Assembly (NCBI GenBank): GCA_910587715.1
Contig: CAJUMV010000077.1
Span: 1-8,961, forward strand
DNA from: an uncultured Lachnospiraceae bacterium
GTDB lineage: Bacteria > Bacillota > Clostridia > Lachnospirales > Lachnospiraceae
Reading direction: 5' to 3'
DNA length: 8,961 bases
A model generated the notes under the pieces. It saw only the letters and a program-made list of their open reading frames with translations, searched no databases and had not been told where the DNA came from. The stretch's first letter is position 1. Each line of letters begins with the position of its first letter. Positions 1 to 6,912 of the stretch are shown piece after piece. A program made the position numbers and the translations under genes.

Positions 1-55
1 GTAGAGCACCTGACTTTTAATCAGGTTGTCGGGGGTTCGAATCCCCCGTGGTTCA
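1..55 (+). tRNA. tRNA-Lys (anticodon UUU), 3' part only
   Basis: The window opens inside a tRNA gene, starting in the D-arm (GTAGAGC). The anticodon stem CCTGA/TCAGG encloses the loop CTTTTAA with anticodon TTT at 16-18, which reads lysine codons. The T-arm is GGGGG-TTCGAAT-CCCCC at 31-47, followed by the 3' acceptor strand GTGGTTC (48-54) and discriminator A55. No CCA end is encoded. The 5' acceptor strand lies before the window. Confidence 0.95.
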
Positions 56-88
56 CTTTTTAAAATTTCAATGGCTTTACTTAGCCGG

Positions 89-132
89 AACATTTGATTG
101 CAGCGGAATTTCTGCAGTTCAAATGTTTTTTT
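89..132 (+). terminator. Rho-independent terminator after tRNA-Lys
   Basis: Arms AACATTTGA and CTGCAGTTCAAATGTT form a long stem that includes a TGCAG/CTGCA segment and a one-base bulge, with a short loop CGGAATTT. The stem is followed by a run of seven T. It closes the tRNA-Lys transcript about 35 bases downstream of the tRNA. It lies only about 40 bases before the MATE start codon, so it could also attenuate read-through into that gene. Confidence 0.85.
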
Positions 133-173
133 ATTCACTGAAACTATTTATGAAAAAGGATAAGGAGGACGGT

Positions 174-1535
174 ATGGAACAGACAAAAGAAAATAAAATG
201 GGCACCATGCCTGTAAACAGACTGTTAATCACCATGTCCCTGCCGATGATGATATCCATGCTCGTGCAGGCGCTTTATAATGTGGTGGATTCCATCTTTG
301 TCTCCCGCATCAACGAGAATGCACTGACAGCCGTGTCACTTGCATTCCCTATCCAGACGCTGATGATTGCGGTGGCAGGCGGCACCTGTGTCGGTATTAA
401 TGCGGTGCTCTCCAAGGCGCTGGGGGAAAAAGAGCAGGAGCGTGCAGACAATACGGCAGTCAGCGGCATTGTGCTGATGGCGGTAAGTTATGTGCTCTTT
501 CTGGCGGTGGGGCTGTTTGTAACCCGCGCTTTCTATTTGAGCCAGACGGATGATGCGCAGATTGTGGAGTTCGGCGTGCAGTATTTGAGTATTGTGTGCA
601 GCTGTTCTTTTGGACTTTTCGCGCAGTTTGTGTTTGAGAGACTTTTGCAGTCCACGGGCAGAACCTTCTATATTATGATTACGCAGGGAACGGGCGCGAT
701 CATCAATATCATACTTGACCCGATTTTTATTTTCGGACTGTTTGGTATGCCGAAGATGGGCGTTGCAGGTGCGGCGGTTGCAACTGTGACGGGGCAGACC
801 ATCGCGGGCACGATTGCCCTTGTGATTAACTTTAAGAAAAATGAGGATATTCATATTCATTTTAAAGGATTCCGGCTGGAGCCGGAGATTGTGGGGATGA
901 TTTATAAAATCGGTGTGCCCTCTATGATCATGCAGGCGATTGGTTCCGTAATGACTTACGGCATGAACCTGATTCTGATTTCCTTTACCCCCACGGCAAC
1001 GGCGGTATTCGGCGTGTACTTTAAGCTGCAGAGCTTTATCTTTATGCCTGTGTTTGGTTTAAATAACGGACTGGTGCCGATTCTGGCGTATAATTACGGG
1101 GCGGGCAGGAGAGACCGCTTTATTCAGGCAATGAAGTGTGCCATTTTGTATGCGGTGTGCATCATGACGATAGGCGTGGTGGTTTTCCAGAGTATACCGG
1201 CGGTTCTGCTGGGCTTTTTTGAGGCTTCGGATGAGATGCTGCGGATTGGCGTGCCTGCGCTGCGTATCATCTGCATCAGCTTTTTGCCCGCGGCATTCGG
1301 CATTGTCTGCGGTACGGCATTTCAGGCGCTCGGCAATGCGGTTTACAGCATGTTCGTCTCCATTGCCAGACAGCTTGTGGTGCTGCTGCCCGCGGCGTAT
1401 CTGCTCGCCCTGTCGGGTGAAGTGACATATGTGTGGTGGGCTTTTCCGATTGCGGAAGTGATGTCGCTGGCGATGACGGTGATATTCCTGATTCGGGTCA
1501 ACAGCAGGGTGATTCGGCATATTGGAGAGGATTAA
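174..1535 (+). CDS. MATE family efflux transporter
   Basis: This 453-aa integral membrane protein belongs to the MATE family, which exports cationic drugs, dyes or metabolites in exchange for Na+ or H+. About twelve hydrophobic segments fall in two halves. The first half carries the typical N-terminal run SLPMMISMLVQALYNVVDS and the GINAVLSKALGEKEQERA loop; the second half starts near GVPSMIMQAIGSVMTYG. Length is normal for the family. I chose ATG174 because AAGGAGG (162-168) sits five bases upstream. An in-frame ATG at 150 and longer versions running back into the tRNA have no ribosome site. No clear promoter fits between the preceding terminator and the start, so transcription may come partly by read-through from the tRNA. 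Its TAA overlaps the stop codon of the convergent XRE pseudogene, sharing the palindrome TTAA. The substrate cannot be told from sequence. Confidence 0.93.
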   Translation: MEQTKENKMGTMPVNRLLITMSLPMMISMLVQALYNVVDSIFVSRINENALTAVSLAFPIQTLMIAVAGGTCVGINAVLSKALGEKEQERADNTAVSGIVLMAVSYVLFLAVGLFVTRAFYLSQTDDAQIVEFGVQYLSIVCSCSFGLFAQFVFERLLQSTGRTFYIMITQGTGAIINIILDPIFIFGLFGMPKMGVAGAAVATVTGQTIAGTIALVINFKKNEDIHIHFKGFRLEPEIVGMIYKIGVPSMIMQAIGSVMTYGMNLILISFTPTATAVFGVYFKLQSFIFMPVFGLNNGLVPILAYNYGAGRRDRFIQAMKCAILYAVCIMTIGVVVFQSIPAVLLGFFEASDEMLRIGVPALRIICISFLPAAFGIVCGTAFQALGNAVYSMFVSIARQLVVLLPAAYLLALSGEVTYVWWAFPIAEVMSLAMTVIFLIRVNSRVIRHIGED

Positions 1536-1889
1536 TTTCCTTTTTTAAATCTGACAACATTCGTTATAATTTGTGTGAGCAGCGTAAACTCCTCGTCGCT
1601 TAAATCTTGTAAAGAAAAAAGGAGTCGTTCCATGTCGAGAGAGCGGATCCTGGATGGAGGATTCTGCGCTGTTTCTATTGGTGTAAACAATTCTACGAGA
1701 CTGATATCCAGTGCGGAAGTTATTTTTTGTAATGTGTTCACGGTGGGGCTTTGTAAGCCCCTCTCGATGTGTCCGACAAAGGCAAGGGTGATTCCCGGCG
1801 GAAAGAGCCAGAGCCTCCTGACTCATATTCTTTAAATGTCTGTAATATTTTATTTGTTCCCCTATTTGAATGGTTTTTAAATTCGGCAT
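1532..1889 (-). pseudogene. XRE-family HTH regulator, frameshifted
   Basis: Two overlapping minus-strand reading frames together make one protein of about 118 aa. The first begins MPNLKTIQIGEQIKYYRHLK and runs through the first HTH helix (MSQEALALSAG). The second continues ITLAFVGHIERGLQSPTVNT and the rest of the Cro/C1-type helix-turn-helix, then a C-terminal tail with DLSDEEFTLLTQII. The join is at the G run GCCGGGAATC (plus-strand CCC at 1794-1796): removing one G restores a continuous frame with the classic XRE pattern. The start at 1889 has AAGGAG five bases upstream. As written, the product would stop being HTH-like after about 33 residues. The intact family members are cytoplasmic DNA-binding repressors. 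It is convergent with the MATE gene, with overlapping stop codons. A sequencing error in the homopolymer is a real alternative to true inactivation. Confidence 0.85.
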
Positions 1890-1902
1890 AATGCTCCTTT
1901 GA

Positions 1903-2754
1903 GAATATTTTGAAGGGTATCGCGGAAAAGAAGCGTTTGACAATTTGGGACAGGGGATGTCGAATGGGGGTTTTGGAAGAATTGTAACTTACATAAATAA
2001 GCTGGATATACAGTTATTTGGCAGTATAGCAGGTTATCTTGCTGTGGGGGCGGTTATTTATCTGCTGGTTTTGGGGAGACTGAGATCTCAGAATCATCTG
2101 GCAGAAGAAAACAGAATCATGGCGGGAAGATGTTTTTGCGTTATTATGGCGGAAGTTCTGTATTTTTTGGTTGTCTCTGTCAGCTCGGCATACTTGTCTG
2201 AAAGGTATATGACGCCGGTATATGCGGTGTTGTTTTTGACGGTATTCTATTTGACCAGCAGATGGATGAAAAAAATTTTTGCGGATTATTATTTATACGT
2301 TATGATTTTTTTGGTGACGATCATAACTGTGAATGGATTGAAAAACGAGGAGTGGACTTACTTACAACAATCCTCAGAGTCATTGCTTAACGCAGCCGCG
2401 GAACATGGAAAAAATGACTGCCTTTTTATTTATGACAGGGATTGGCATATTCTGCCTGCTTATTACGAGGTGTCCAACTATCGCAGTGTAACATTTTTGA
2501 GAGAGGAGAACCTGGGGCAACTGGACTCGATGGATCTGTCTTTGTGCGATGAGCTGATTGTCATAACGGATGGGGAAAATCCGGCAGCAGTAGAGCGGAT
2601 TATGGGTATCTGTCCTTTGCTCAATGATTATAAATTTCTGGGACGATATGGGAATACCGCAACCTATTATTTATATGAGGAGGAGACAGCGGCGCGTGCC
2701 GAAACAGATAGATATTTTGCCGCAAGCTCACTGGATAAGGAGCGGAATCGTTGA
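1903..2754 (+). pseudogene. C-terminal remnant of multi-pass membrane protein (glycosyltransferase-like)
   Basis: The open frame runs from a TGA at 1900 to the TGA at 2752-2754. The longest candidate start is TTG1945, and ATG1957 has a weak GGGA upstream. The frame reads sensibly before any start codon (EYFEGYRGKEAFDN, then LGQGMSNGGFGR), including an F-x-GYRG-x-EA motif of the kind found in the middle of large membrane glycosyltransferases. The remaining part has about four hydrophobic segments (IAGYLAVGAVIYLLVLG; FCVIMAEVLYFLVVSV; PVYAVLFLTVFYL; YVMIFLVTIITV), then a soluble tail of about 130 aa ending in GRYGNTATYYLYEEE. That plan fits the C-terminal end of a much longer cell-envelope glycosyltransferase whose catalytic N-terminal half has been deleted. 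The 5' break lies near 1900, immediately next to the XRE start region. The family assignment is from general layout only. A functional short membrane protein is possible but less likely. Confidence 0.65.
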
Positions 2755-2779
2755 CATGACGCAGGGAAAATGATATGAT
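2751..2779 (+). promoter_or_regulatory. Sigma-A type promoter of tRNA-Leu
   Basis: A perfect -35 TTGACA (2751-2756) is followed by a 17-bp spacer and a near-perfect -10 TATGAT (2774-2779). The expected start near 2786 gives a leader of about 50 bases before the tRNA-Leu. The -35 box overlaps the stop codon of the upstream remnant gene. Confidence 0.85.
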
Positions 2780-2799
2780 ACATGGGCAGGCGGACAGAA

Positions 2800-2815
2800 G
2801 TGACATAAATGTCAC
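2800..2815. repeat. 16-bp perfect inverted repeat in tRNA-Leu leader
   Basis: GTGACAT-AA-ATGTCAC is a perfect palindrome with a two-base centre. It lies about 15 to 30 bases downstream of the predicted transcription start, between promoter and tRNA. It could bind a dimeric regulator acting as a roadblock, or fold in the precursor RNA. The GTGA/TCAC half-sites resemble Crp/Fnr-family sites, but the spacing between them is eight bases rather than six, so no regulator is named. Confidence 0.6.
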
Positions 2816-2834
2816 AAATGTAGCTGCCTGGCAG

Positions 2835-2914
<80 letters not shown>

Positions 2915-2916
2915 TA

Positions 2917-2965
2917 AATAGGGGCTTTCGAGACATTTGGAGTGTCTTGAAAGCCCTTATTTTTT
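2917..2965 (+). terminator. Strong Rho-independent terminator of tRNA-Leu
   Basis: The stem is 19 base pairs (2917-2935 with 2943-2961; core GGGCTTTCGAGACA with TGTCTTGAAAGCCC). Both non-Watson-Crick positions are G-U pairs, and the loop is TTTGGAG. T residues follow (TTATTTTTT). It directly follows the tRNA and closes its transcript. Confidence 0.93.
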
Positions 2966-2968
2966 GCG

Positions 2969-2992
2969 TTTGACAGCAATTTTGACAGCAAC
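2969..2992. repeat. Tandem 12-bp repeat TTTGACAGCAAY x2, candidate att/arm site
   Basis: TTTGACAGCAAT (2969-2980) is followed without a gap by TTTGACAGCAAC (2981-2992); the copies differ only in the last base. The repeat begins four bases past the T-run of the tRNA-Leu terminator and precedes the first element gene. Short directly repeated sites next to a tRNA are typical of integrase core or arm binding sites. The assignment to attachment function is inference; no second copy occurs elsewhere in the window. Confidence 0.55.
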
Positions 2993-3065
2993 GGGAGAAA
3001 AAAGGGGAAAAATGCAACTTACATAAAAAAATTAGAAATATATAAAGACCCCGTTTTTTCGTTTC

Positions 3066-3076
3066 TGTTATATAAT
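3066..3076 (+). promoter_or_regulatory. Probable -10 region for the ATPase gene
   Basis: TATAAT at 3071-3076 lies about 36 bases before the ATPase start codon. A TG dinucleotide at 3066-3067 precedes the overlapping TATATA hexamer and could make an extended -10. No convincing -35 is present at 17 bp (the sequence there is ACCCCG), which fits an extended -10 type or an activator-dependent promoter. The ribosome site AAAGGGG (3096-3102) follows. Confidence 0.45.
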
Positions 3077-3111
3077 AGAAATAGAATTATATGTGAAAGG
3101 GGAAAATTTTT

Positions 3112-5226
3112 ATGGAAATTCTTTTTTATGAAAAATATTGTTTAGGGAAACATACCATCAAGGTTAACACTACAAACCCGTGGCTAAAGAGCCAGATTGA
3201 GCCAGAGAAAGCAAAAAAAGAAAAGGCAAATATTTATGTCAACTCCCGAATGCATTATGTAGTCGGTCGCGAAGAGATTAAATTTTTATTACTTGAGGTT
3301 GCAAGTATACCTTTATATGTATCTGACAATCAAATGCCAGAGTATGTTTACAGAGTCAGTGTATTGGTAGGGGACAATGTTTACGGGGTGCAACTTTCTA
3401 AGAGCGAGTATAGAAATGAGAAATGGCTGGGTAATTTGGGGGCAAAAGAAATCCTTGTGATATCAAGGACGAAATATCAGCAGATTATCAGCGAAATTAT
3501 TCCCGAAGATACGAACGCTATCTTTTTTGATGCGGCTGGGCTTCATAAGGTCGGGAATCAATACTTTTATGTCGGATCAGACTGTGCTATCACCAAAGAT
3601 GGCAAACGGTATGATGTTGTGGCTTTACAAGAGGGCTTTGATTTGGGTTATCAAGAGAATATGGATAATGCGGAGGTTGCTGAAAAAGTAGTACGGTATA
3701 ACTCGATGAATCTAAGGACGTTCTATCCTTTCCATTGTATAGCGGTTATGACTGTATTGGGGCATTTTTTAGATGAACTTGGGGAACGGGCTGGCATGAC
3801 CTTATGGGTGGATGGGAAGGTGGCAAGCGGTAAGACAGAGCTGGCGGTGGCTTTAGGAAATTTTTTTAAGTGCGGAAATAGTCGAGGCGATAAGATTAGC
3901 CATCTGCATACCACCAAAATAAAACTTAAGAAGTTGGAAGTAGAGTTGGTTAGGTATCGGAATGGTATCTTTGTGCTTGATGATGTGAAGAAGGAAGAAG
4001 GTAGTATTAAATATGCTGTCAAGGAGAAAACTGATTTAGTAGTCAGATCGGTTTATACGGGGTTAGTCAACGACGTTAATATTTATACCAATGCCATCAT
4101 CACGGGCGAGTATTTTAAGGAGCAGGAGTCAACTATTTCCCGTTTAGTCTATCTTAACGTGGGAGATTTTGTACAGAACGGGGAAAACAGTGAAGCACTA
4201 AAGCGCATTCAAGACGATAGGTACTATTTTAATCAGTTTATGTGTTCATTTATCGCGTGGTTGCTAAAGAAAACCGATGATGAGGCATATCGAACGGAGC
4301 TTGGGGATAAACTGATGGGAAGCCACGAGGAAGCAGAAGAAAGGCTGGGCAATTTTGAAAAAGAGTTACGACCGAGGATGATAGAAATATGTTCTCTTCT
4401 CTTCTTTTCTACGGAAATTTTGCGGGAGTATTTATTTGATTCTCTTTGTAAAAAGGATAAAGAGCGGATTGAAGCGTTTTACGAACGGGCGAAAGAGACT
4501 ATCGTGCAAATTGTGATGGAGACGTGGATTAAGGGGTTGGACTACAAGCCAATTCTTGATTTGGCTTTTAATAATATCATACGAAAACTTAATATCAAAG
4601 ATTGCCGTTATGGTGAAAACTATCTAAATGCTAGAACAGGAGATATGAGTTGTTTGTTTGCAATGGCTAGAGAGAATAAAGATGGGATAAGTTTTACTAC
4701 AAGGGTTTCGCGCAAGGAAAAACTTTGGTTATTGAAATTGAATAAGGAATGTGCGGGCATACTAATCAATATGGGGAAAGAAGATATCTTGCTGATGAAC
4801 AAGGAGCTTATTTGCGCGGAAATAAGAGAAGAAATTAGAGCGCAGAAAGATAATTGGCATATCGTATTTTATGAATCGGATTATACGGATGAAAAGATTT
4901 TGACAGGCTTGCTTAACAAACGAAGATTATTGGTACATAAAAGGAGTGACGATACCTTTGATAAAATTATCAATTATCCTAAGATTGAGTATAATGGTGA
5001 AAGTGGGGAAATTGGTATTTTCGACAAGAAGAAGGTACAGATGGTTCGTGTATACATAGATGATGAACAGAAAATGCTAGAGTATTTTGCTGAATTAAAG
5101 AAAGAACCGCTCGATGCGTGGTGTCATGCGCGGGAAAAAATTCGTAAAATTGGTGGTGGAGGCGCAGAAGATATAGAATTAAATAAAACTCTAAATGATT
5201 TGAATAAGTTTTTAGACCTCAAATAA
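3112..5226 (+). CDS. P-loop ATPase, DUF927/primase-helicase-like
   Basis: This 704-aa cytoplasmic protein carries a Walker A motif GKVASGKT (residues 235-242) and a Walker B IFVLDD (286-291). A sensor-like polar stretch TNAIITGE (326-333) is followed by an arginine-finger-like TISR (341-344). The order and spacing recall DUF927 and P4/SF3-type helicase ATPases of mobile elements. A short segment before the ATPase core (GLHKVGNQYFYVGSD, 143-157) resembles the G-W-x-G-x-x-Y-V motif seen in DUF927 proteins. The first 200 residues look beta-rich and lack recognisable primase motifs. The C-terminal 250 residues are charged and unassigned. The likely role is unwinding or loading at the element's origin. 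ATG3112 has AAAGGGG nine bases upstream. It is the first gene inside the element, with the excisionase 83 bp downstream on the same strand. The P-loop is certain; the family and role are inferred. Confidence 0.7.
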   Translation: MEILFYEKYCLGKHTIKVNTTNPWLKSQIEPEKAKKEKANIYVNSRMHYVVGREEIKFLLLEVASIPLYVSDNQMPEYVYRVSVLVGDNVYGVQLSKSEYRNEKWLGNLGAKEILVISRTKYQQIISEIIPEDTNAIFFDAAGLHKVGNQYFYVGSDCAITKDGKRYDVVALQEGFDLGYQENMDNAEVAEKVVRYNSMNLRTFYPFHCIAVMTVLGHFLDELGERAGMTLWVDGKVASGKTELAVALGNFFKCGNSRGDKISHLHTTKIKLKKLEVELVRYRNGIFVLDDVKKEEGSIKYAVKEKTDLVVRSVYTGLVNDVNIYTNAIITGEYFKEQESTISRLVYLNVGDFVQNGENSEALKRIQDDRYYFNQFMCSFIAWLLKKTDDEAYRTELGDKLMGSHEEAEERLGNFEKELRPRMIEICSLLFFSTEILREYLFDSLCKKDKERIEAFYERAKETIVQIVMETWIKGLDYKPILDLAFNNIIRKLNIKDCRYGENYLNARTGDMSCLFAMARENKDGISFTTRVSRKEKLWLLKLNKECAGILINMGKEDILLMNKELICAEIREEIRAQKDNWHIVFYESDYTDEKILTGLLNKRRLLVHKRSDDTFDKIINYPKIEYNGESGEIGIFDKKKVQMVRVYIDDEQKMLEYFAELKKEPLDAWCHAREKIRKIGGGGAEDIELNKTLNDLNKFLDLK

Positions 5227-5309
5227 CACTCCGATAAATCAAAAAGCACGAGATAAACTTATATATTATTAATTCGATATAGGTGGACATCGTGGGAAAG
5301 GATGGTATT

Positions 5310-5480
5310 ATGAGAAACTACGAAAAAGCAACTTTCACGGTAGAGGAAACAGCAAAGTATTTGGGCATCGGAAGGAACCTGTGTTATCGGATGGTTCGGG
5401 AGGGCAATATTCCATCCGTGAAATTGGCGAACAGAATTATTGTTCCAAAGGTGAAGCTGGATGAAATGCTAAGTAAATAA
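5310..5480 (+). CDS. Excisionase (Xis), MerR/AlpA-type HTH
   Basis: This 56-aa basic protein is almost entirely one winged-helix DNA-binding domain: FTVEETAKYLGIGRNLCYRM (residues 9-28), then the wing GNIPSVKLANRIIVPK and a terminal helix KLDEML. This is the pattern of Tn916-type excisionases, which bind next to att sites and bias the partner integrase towards excision. I chose ATG5310, which has AAAGGA about seven bases upstream; longer in-frame GTG starts at 5283 and 5292 have poor ribosome sites. It sits 68 bp before the integrase on the same strand, the usual xis-int order, but a hairpin terminator lies between them, so integrase expression may be partly uncoupled. As a general HTH_17 protein it could alternatively act as a transcription factor. 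Confidence 0.85.
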   Translation: MRNYEKATFTVEETAKYLGIGRNLCYRMVREGNIPSVKLANRIIVPKVKLDEMLSK

Positions 5481-5493
5481 TAAGGCTCAAGCG

Positions 5494-5522
5494 GAGCAAC
5501 CCGTTGTGGTTGCTCTATTTTT
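5494..5522 (+). terminator. Hairpin terminator/attenuator between xis and int
   Basis: GAGCAACC (5494-5501) pairs perfectly with GGTTGCTC (5508-5515) around a six-base loop, followed by TATTTTT. It starts 13 bases after the xis stop codon and ends just before the strong AAGGAGGAG ribosome site of int. It would end or damp transcripts from the xis side, making int level depend on read-through or on its own signal. Confidence 0.75.
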
Positions 5523-5548
5523 GTGCGCAAAAATAAGGAGGAGACGCA

Positions 5549-6733
5549 ATGGGAAAACGGAGCAACGGAGAAGGAACTTTATGTAAAAGGAGTGACGGAC
5601 GCTGGATGGGACAGGTGACTCTTGACACGGACGGCGGCTATAAGAGAAAGACCGTGTACGGTAAAACGCAAAAGGAGGTTAAGGAAAAAATCGCGGAGCT
5701 AAAATCGGGCTGTCGGAGCGGCAAGCTGATAGAAACGTCAAGTATGCCGTTAGAGGACTGGATGCAACTCTGGATAGCCAATTATAAGCCCGATTTAAAG
5801 GTTACGACAAGGGAGAGCTACGAGTTATATATCAACGTCCATATTAAAGGATCGGAAATAGGGAAAATACCGCTAAGTAAGCTAAAAACAACGGATTTAC
5901 AACGCTTTTATAATGCTAAGTTAAAGTGTGAGTGCAAAAATCAAAAGCAAACATTATCGCCAACAACAGTACGCTATATCAATCTTATCATTAAAGGTGC
6001 GCTCAAACAAGCTGTCAACAATCGCATGATAGGAGAAAATGTAACCGACGGGGTTGTGCTTCCAAAGAAAAGGAAAGTGGAGATTATACCGCTTACACGG
6101 GAGGAAGTTCTGCGGTTTCTTGATGCGGCAAAAAGTGACAGGCTGTATACGCTCTATCTTCTGGAAATGATGACAGGACTGAGAAGGGGAGAGATATTAG
6201 GCTTGAAATGGGAGGACGTGGATTTTAAGGCGGGACGGCTTAAGGTGATACATAATCTTTATCGTGTCAATAACACGGATAAGGACGCCGAATCAAAGTA
6301 TAAGCTGGTTTTGCTTACCCCTAAAACAGAATCGTCAAAAAGGACTATTCCGCTGAATCAGTTTATGGTGGAGGAATTATTGCGGCATAAGAAGGAGCAG
6401 GAGCGTGAAAAGAGGTTGTATGGGGAAGATTATCGTGATTTGGGGATGGTTTTTTGCAAGCTGGATGGGGACTATATCAGTCCTAGAGAGTTTCTGCGCC
6501 AGTACCAGCGATTATTGCAGAAGGCGGGATTGGAGCGCAAACGCTTTCACGATCTGAGGCATACAGTAGCAAGTCTGCTTATTAATGCAAACGAAAATCC
6601 AAAAGTAATTCAGCAGTTGTTGGGGCATTCAACGATCAGTACCACCTTAGATATCTATGCTCATGTGATGGATCAGACCCTTAATAGGAGCGTGGACAAT
6701 TTATGTAATCAATTAGAGCTTGGTAAGGAATAG
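5549..6733 (+). CDS. Tyrosine recombinase/integrase (Tn916 Int type)
   Basis: This 394-aa site-specific integrase cuts and rejoins DNA at att sites through a 3'-phosphotyrosine. It has three parts: an arm-binding N-terminal domain (residues 1-50, GxRWxGQVTLDTDG with a GKTQKEV stretch), a SAM-like core-binding domain (about 64-170), and the catalytic domain (about 180-385). The catalytic set is complete: R212 in TGLRRGEILGL, K259 in TPKTESSKR, H334 and R337 in FHDLRHT, H360 in LLGHSTISTT, and Y370 in LDIYAHVMD. Length is normal for the family. ATG5549 follows AAGGAGGAG by five bases. The adjacent Xis and the nearby tRNA-Leu with tandem repeats suggest it catalysed insertion of this element. 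Its location in the middle of the visible element rather than at the end beside the tRNA is somewhat unusual. It appears fully functional. Confidence 0.96.
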   Translation: MGKRSNGEGTLCKRSDGRWMGQVTLDTDGGYKRKTVYGKTQKEVKEKIAELKSGCRSGKLIETSSMPLEDWMQLWIANYKPDLKVTTRESYELYINVHIKGSEIGKIPLSKLKTTDLQRFYNAKLKCECKNQKQTLSPTTVRYINLIIKGALKQAVNNRMIGENVTDGVVLPKKRKVEIIPLTREEVLRFLDAAKSDRLYTLYLLEMMTGLRRGEILGLKWEDVDFKAGRLKVIHNLYRVNNTDKDAESKYKLVLLTPKTESSKRTIPLNQFMVEELLRHKKEQEREKRLYGEDYRDLGMVFCKLDGDYISPREFLRQYQRLLQKAGLERKRFHDLRHTVASLLINANENPKVIQQLLGHSTISTTLDIYAHVMDQTLNRSVDNLCNQLELGKE

Positions 6734-6740
6734 AAGCAGG

Positions 6741-6841
6741 AGAGGTAGATAGGAGCAATATATGATGAAAATATAAGATAATTTAGTAATGAATTGTCTA
6801 TAAAGCATGGATATATCGTTTATATTGTATTGTCTACCTCT
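6741..6841. other. Long imperfect hairpin between int and rep (candidate origin or control element)
   Basis: The 179-bp gap between int and rep holds no gene. AGAGGTAGA (6741-6749) pairs with TCTACCTCT (6833-6841). Inside it, CAATATA (6756-6762) pairs with TATATTG (6821-6827), and TGAT (6763-6766) pairs with ATCG (6815-6818, one G-U). About 20 bp of interrupted stem result, with an AT-rich apical region of about 48 bases. No clean T-run follows, so it is a poor terminator. Position directly before a replication initiator gene makes a double- or single-strand origin or a leader regulating rep plausible; this is inference. Confidence 0.45.
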
Positions 6842-6867
6842 TATACTTTAGTTTTACTTAATGTCTA
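6793..6867. repeat. Three short direct repeats (A)ATTGTCTA-like upstream of rep
   Basis: ATTGTCTA occurs at 6793-6800 and 6829-6836, and AATGTCTA at 6860-6867, all on the same strand, spaced 36 and 31 bases apart. They could be iteron-like initiator sites or the half-sites of a regulator. Eight-base matches in AT-rich DNA can arise by chance, so support is weak. Confidence 0.25.
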
Positions 6868-6912
6868 ACTAAGTTGAATTGAGTATAGCTAAGAATATTT
6901 GGGAGAGTTGAT

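Noticed and set aside
48..173. N-terminal extension of the MATE reading frame back into the tRNA-Lys gene.
   Set aside because: It would translate the tRNA end and terminator hairpin; the only good ribosome site (AAGGAGG) serves ATG174.
336..1520. Long minus-strand and other-frame open reading frames across the MATE gene.
   Set aside because: They are composition shadows without ribosome sites or recognisable domains.
1575..1835. Plus-strand 86-aa frame over the XRE pseudogene.
   Set aside because: The minus-strand reading gives a clear HTH protein; the plus frame has no ribosome site or motif.
4938..5600. TAAAAGGAGTGACG occurs in both the ATPase and the integrase gene.
   Set aside because: Both encode a K-R-S-D stretch in frame; probably coincidence, with no extended similarity around it.
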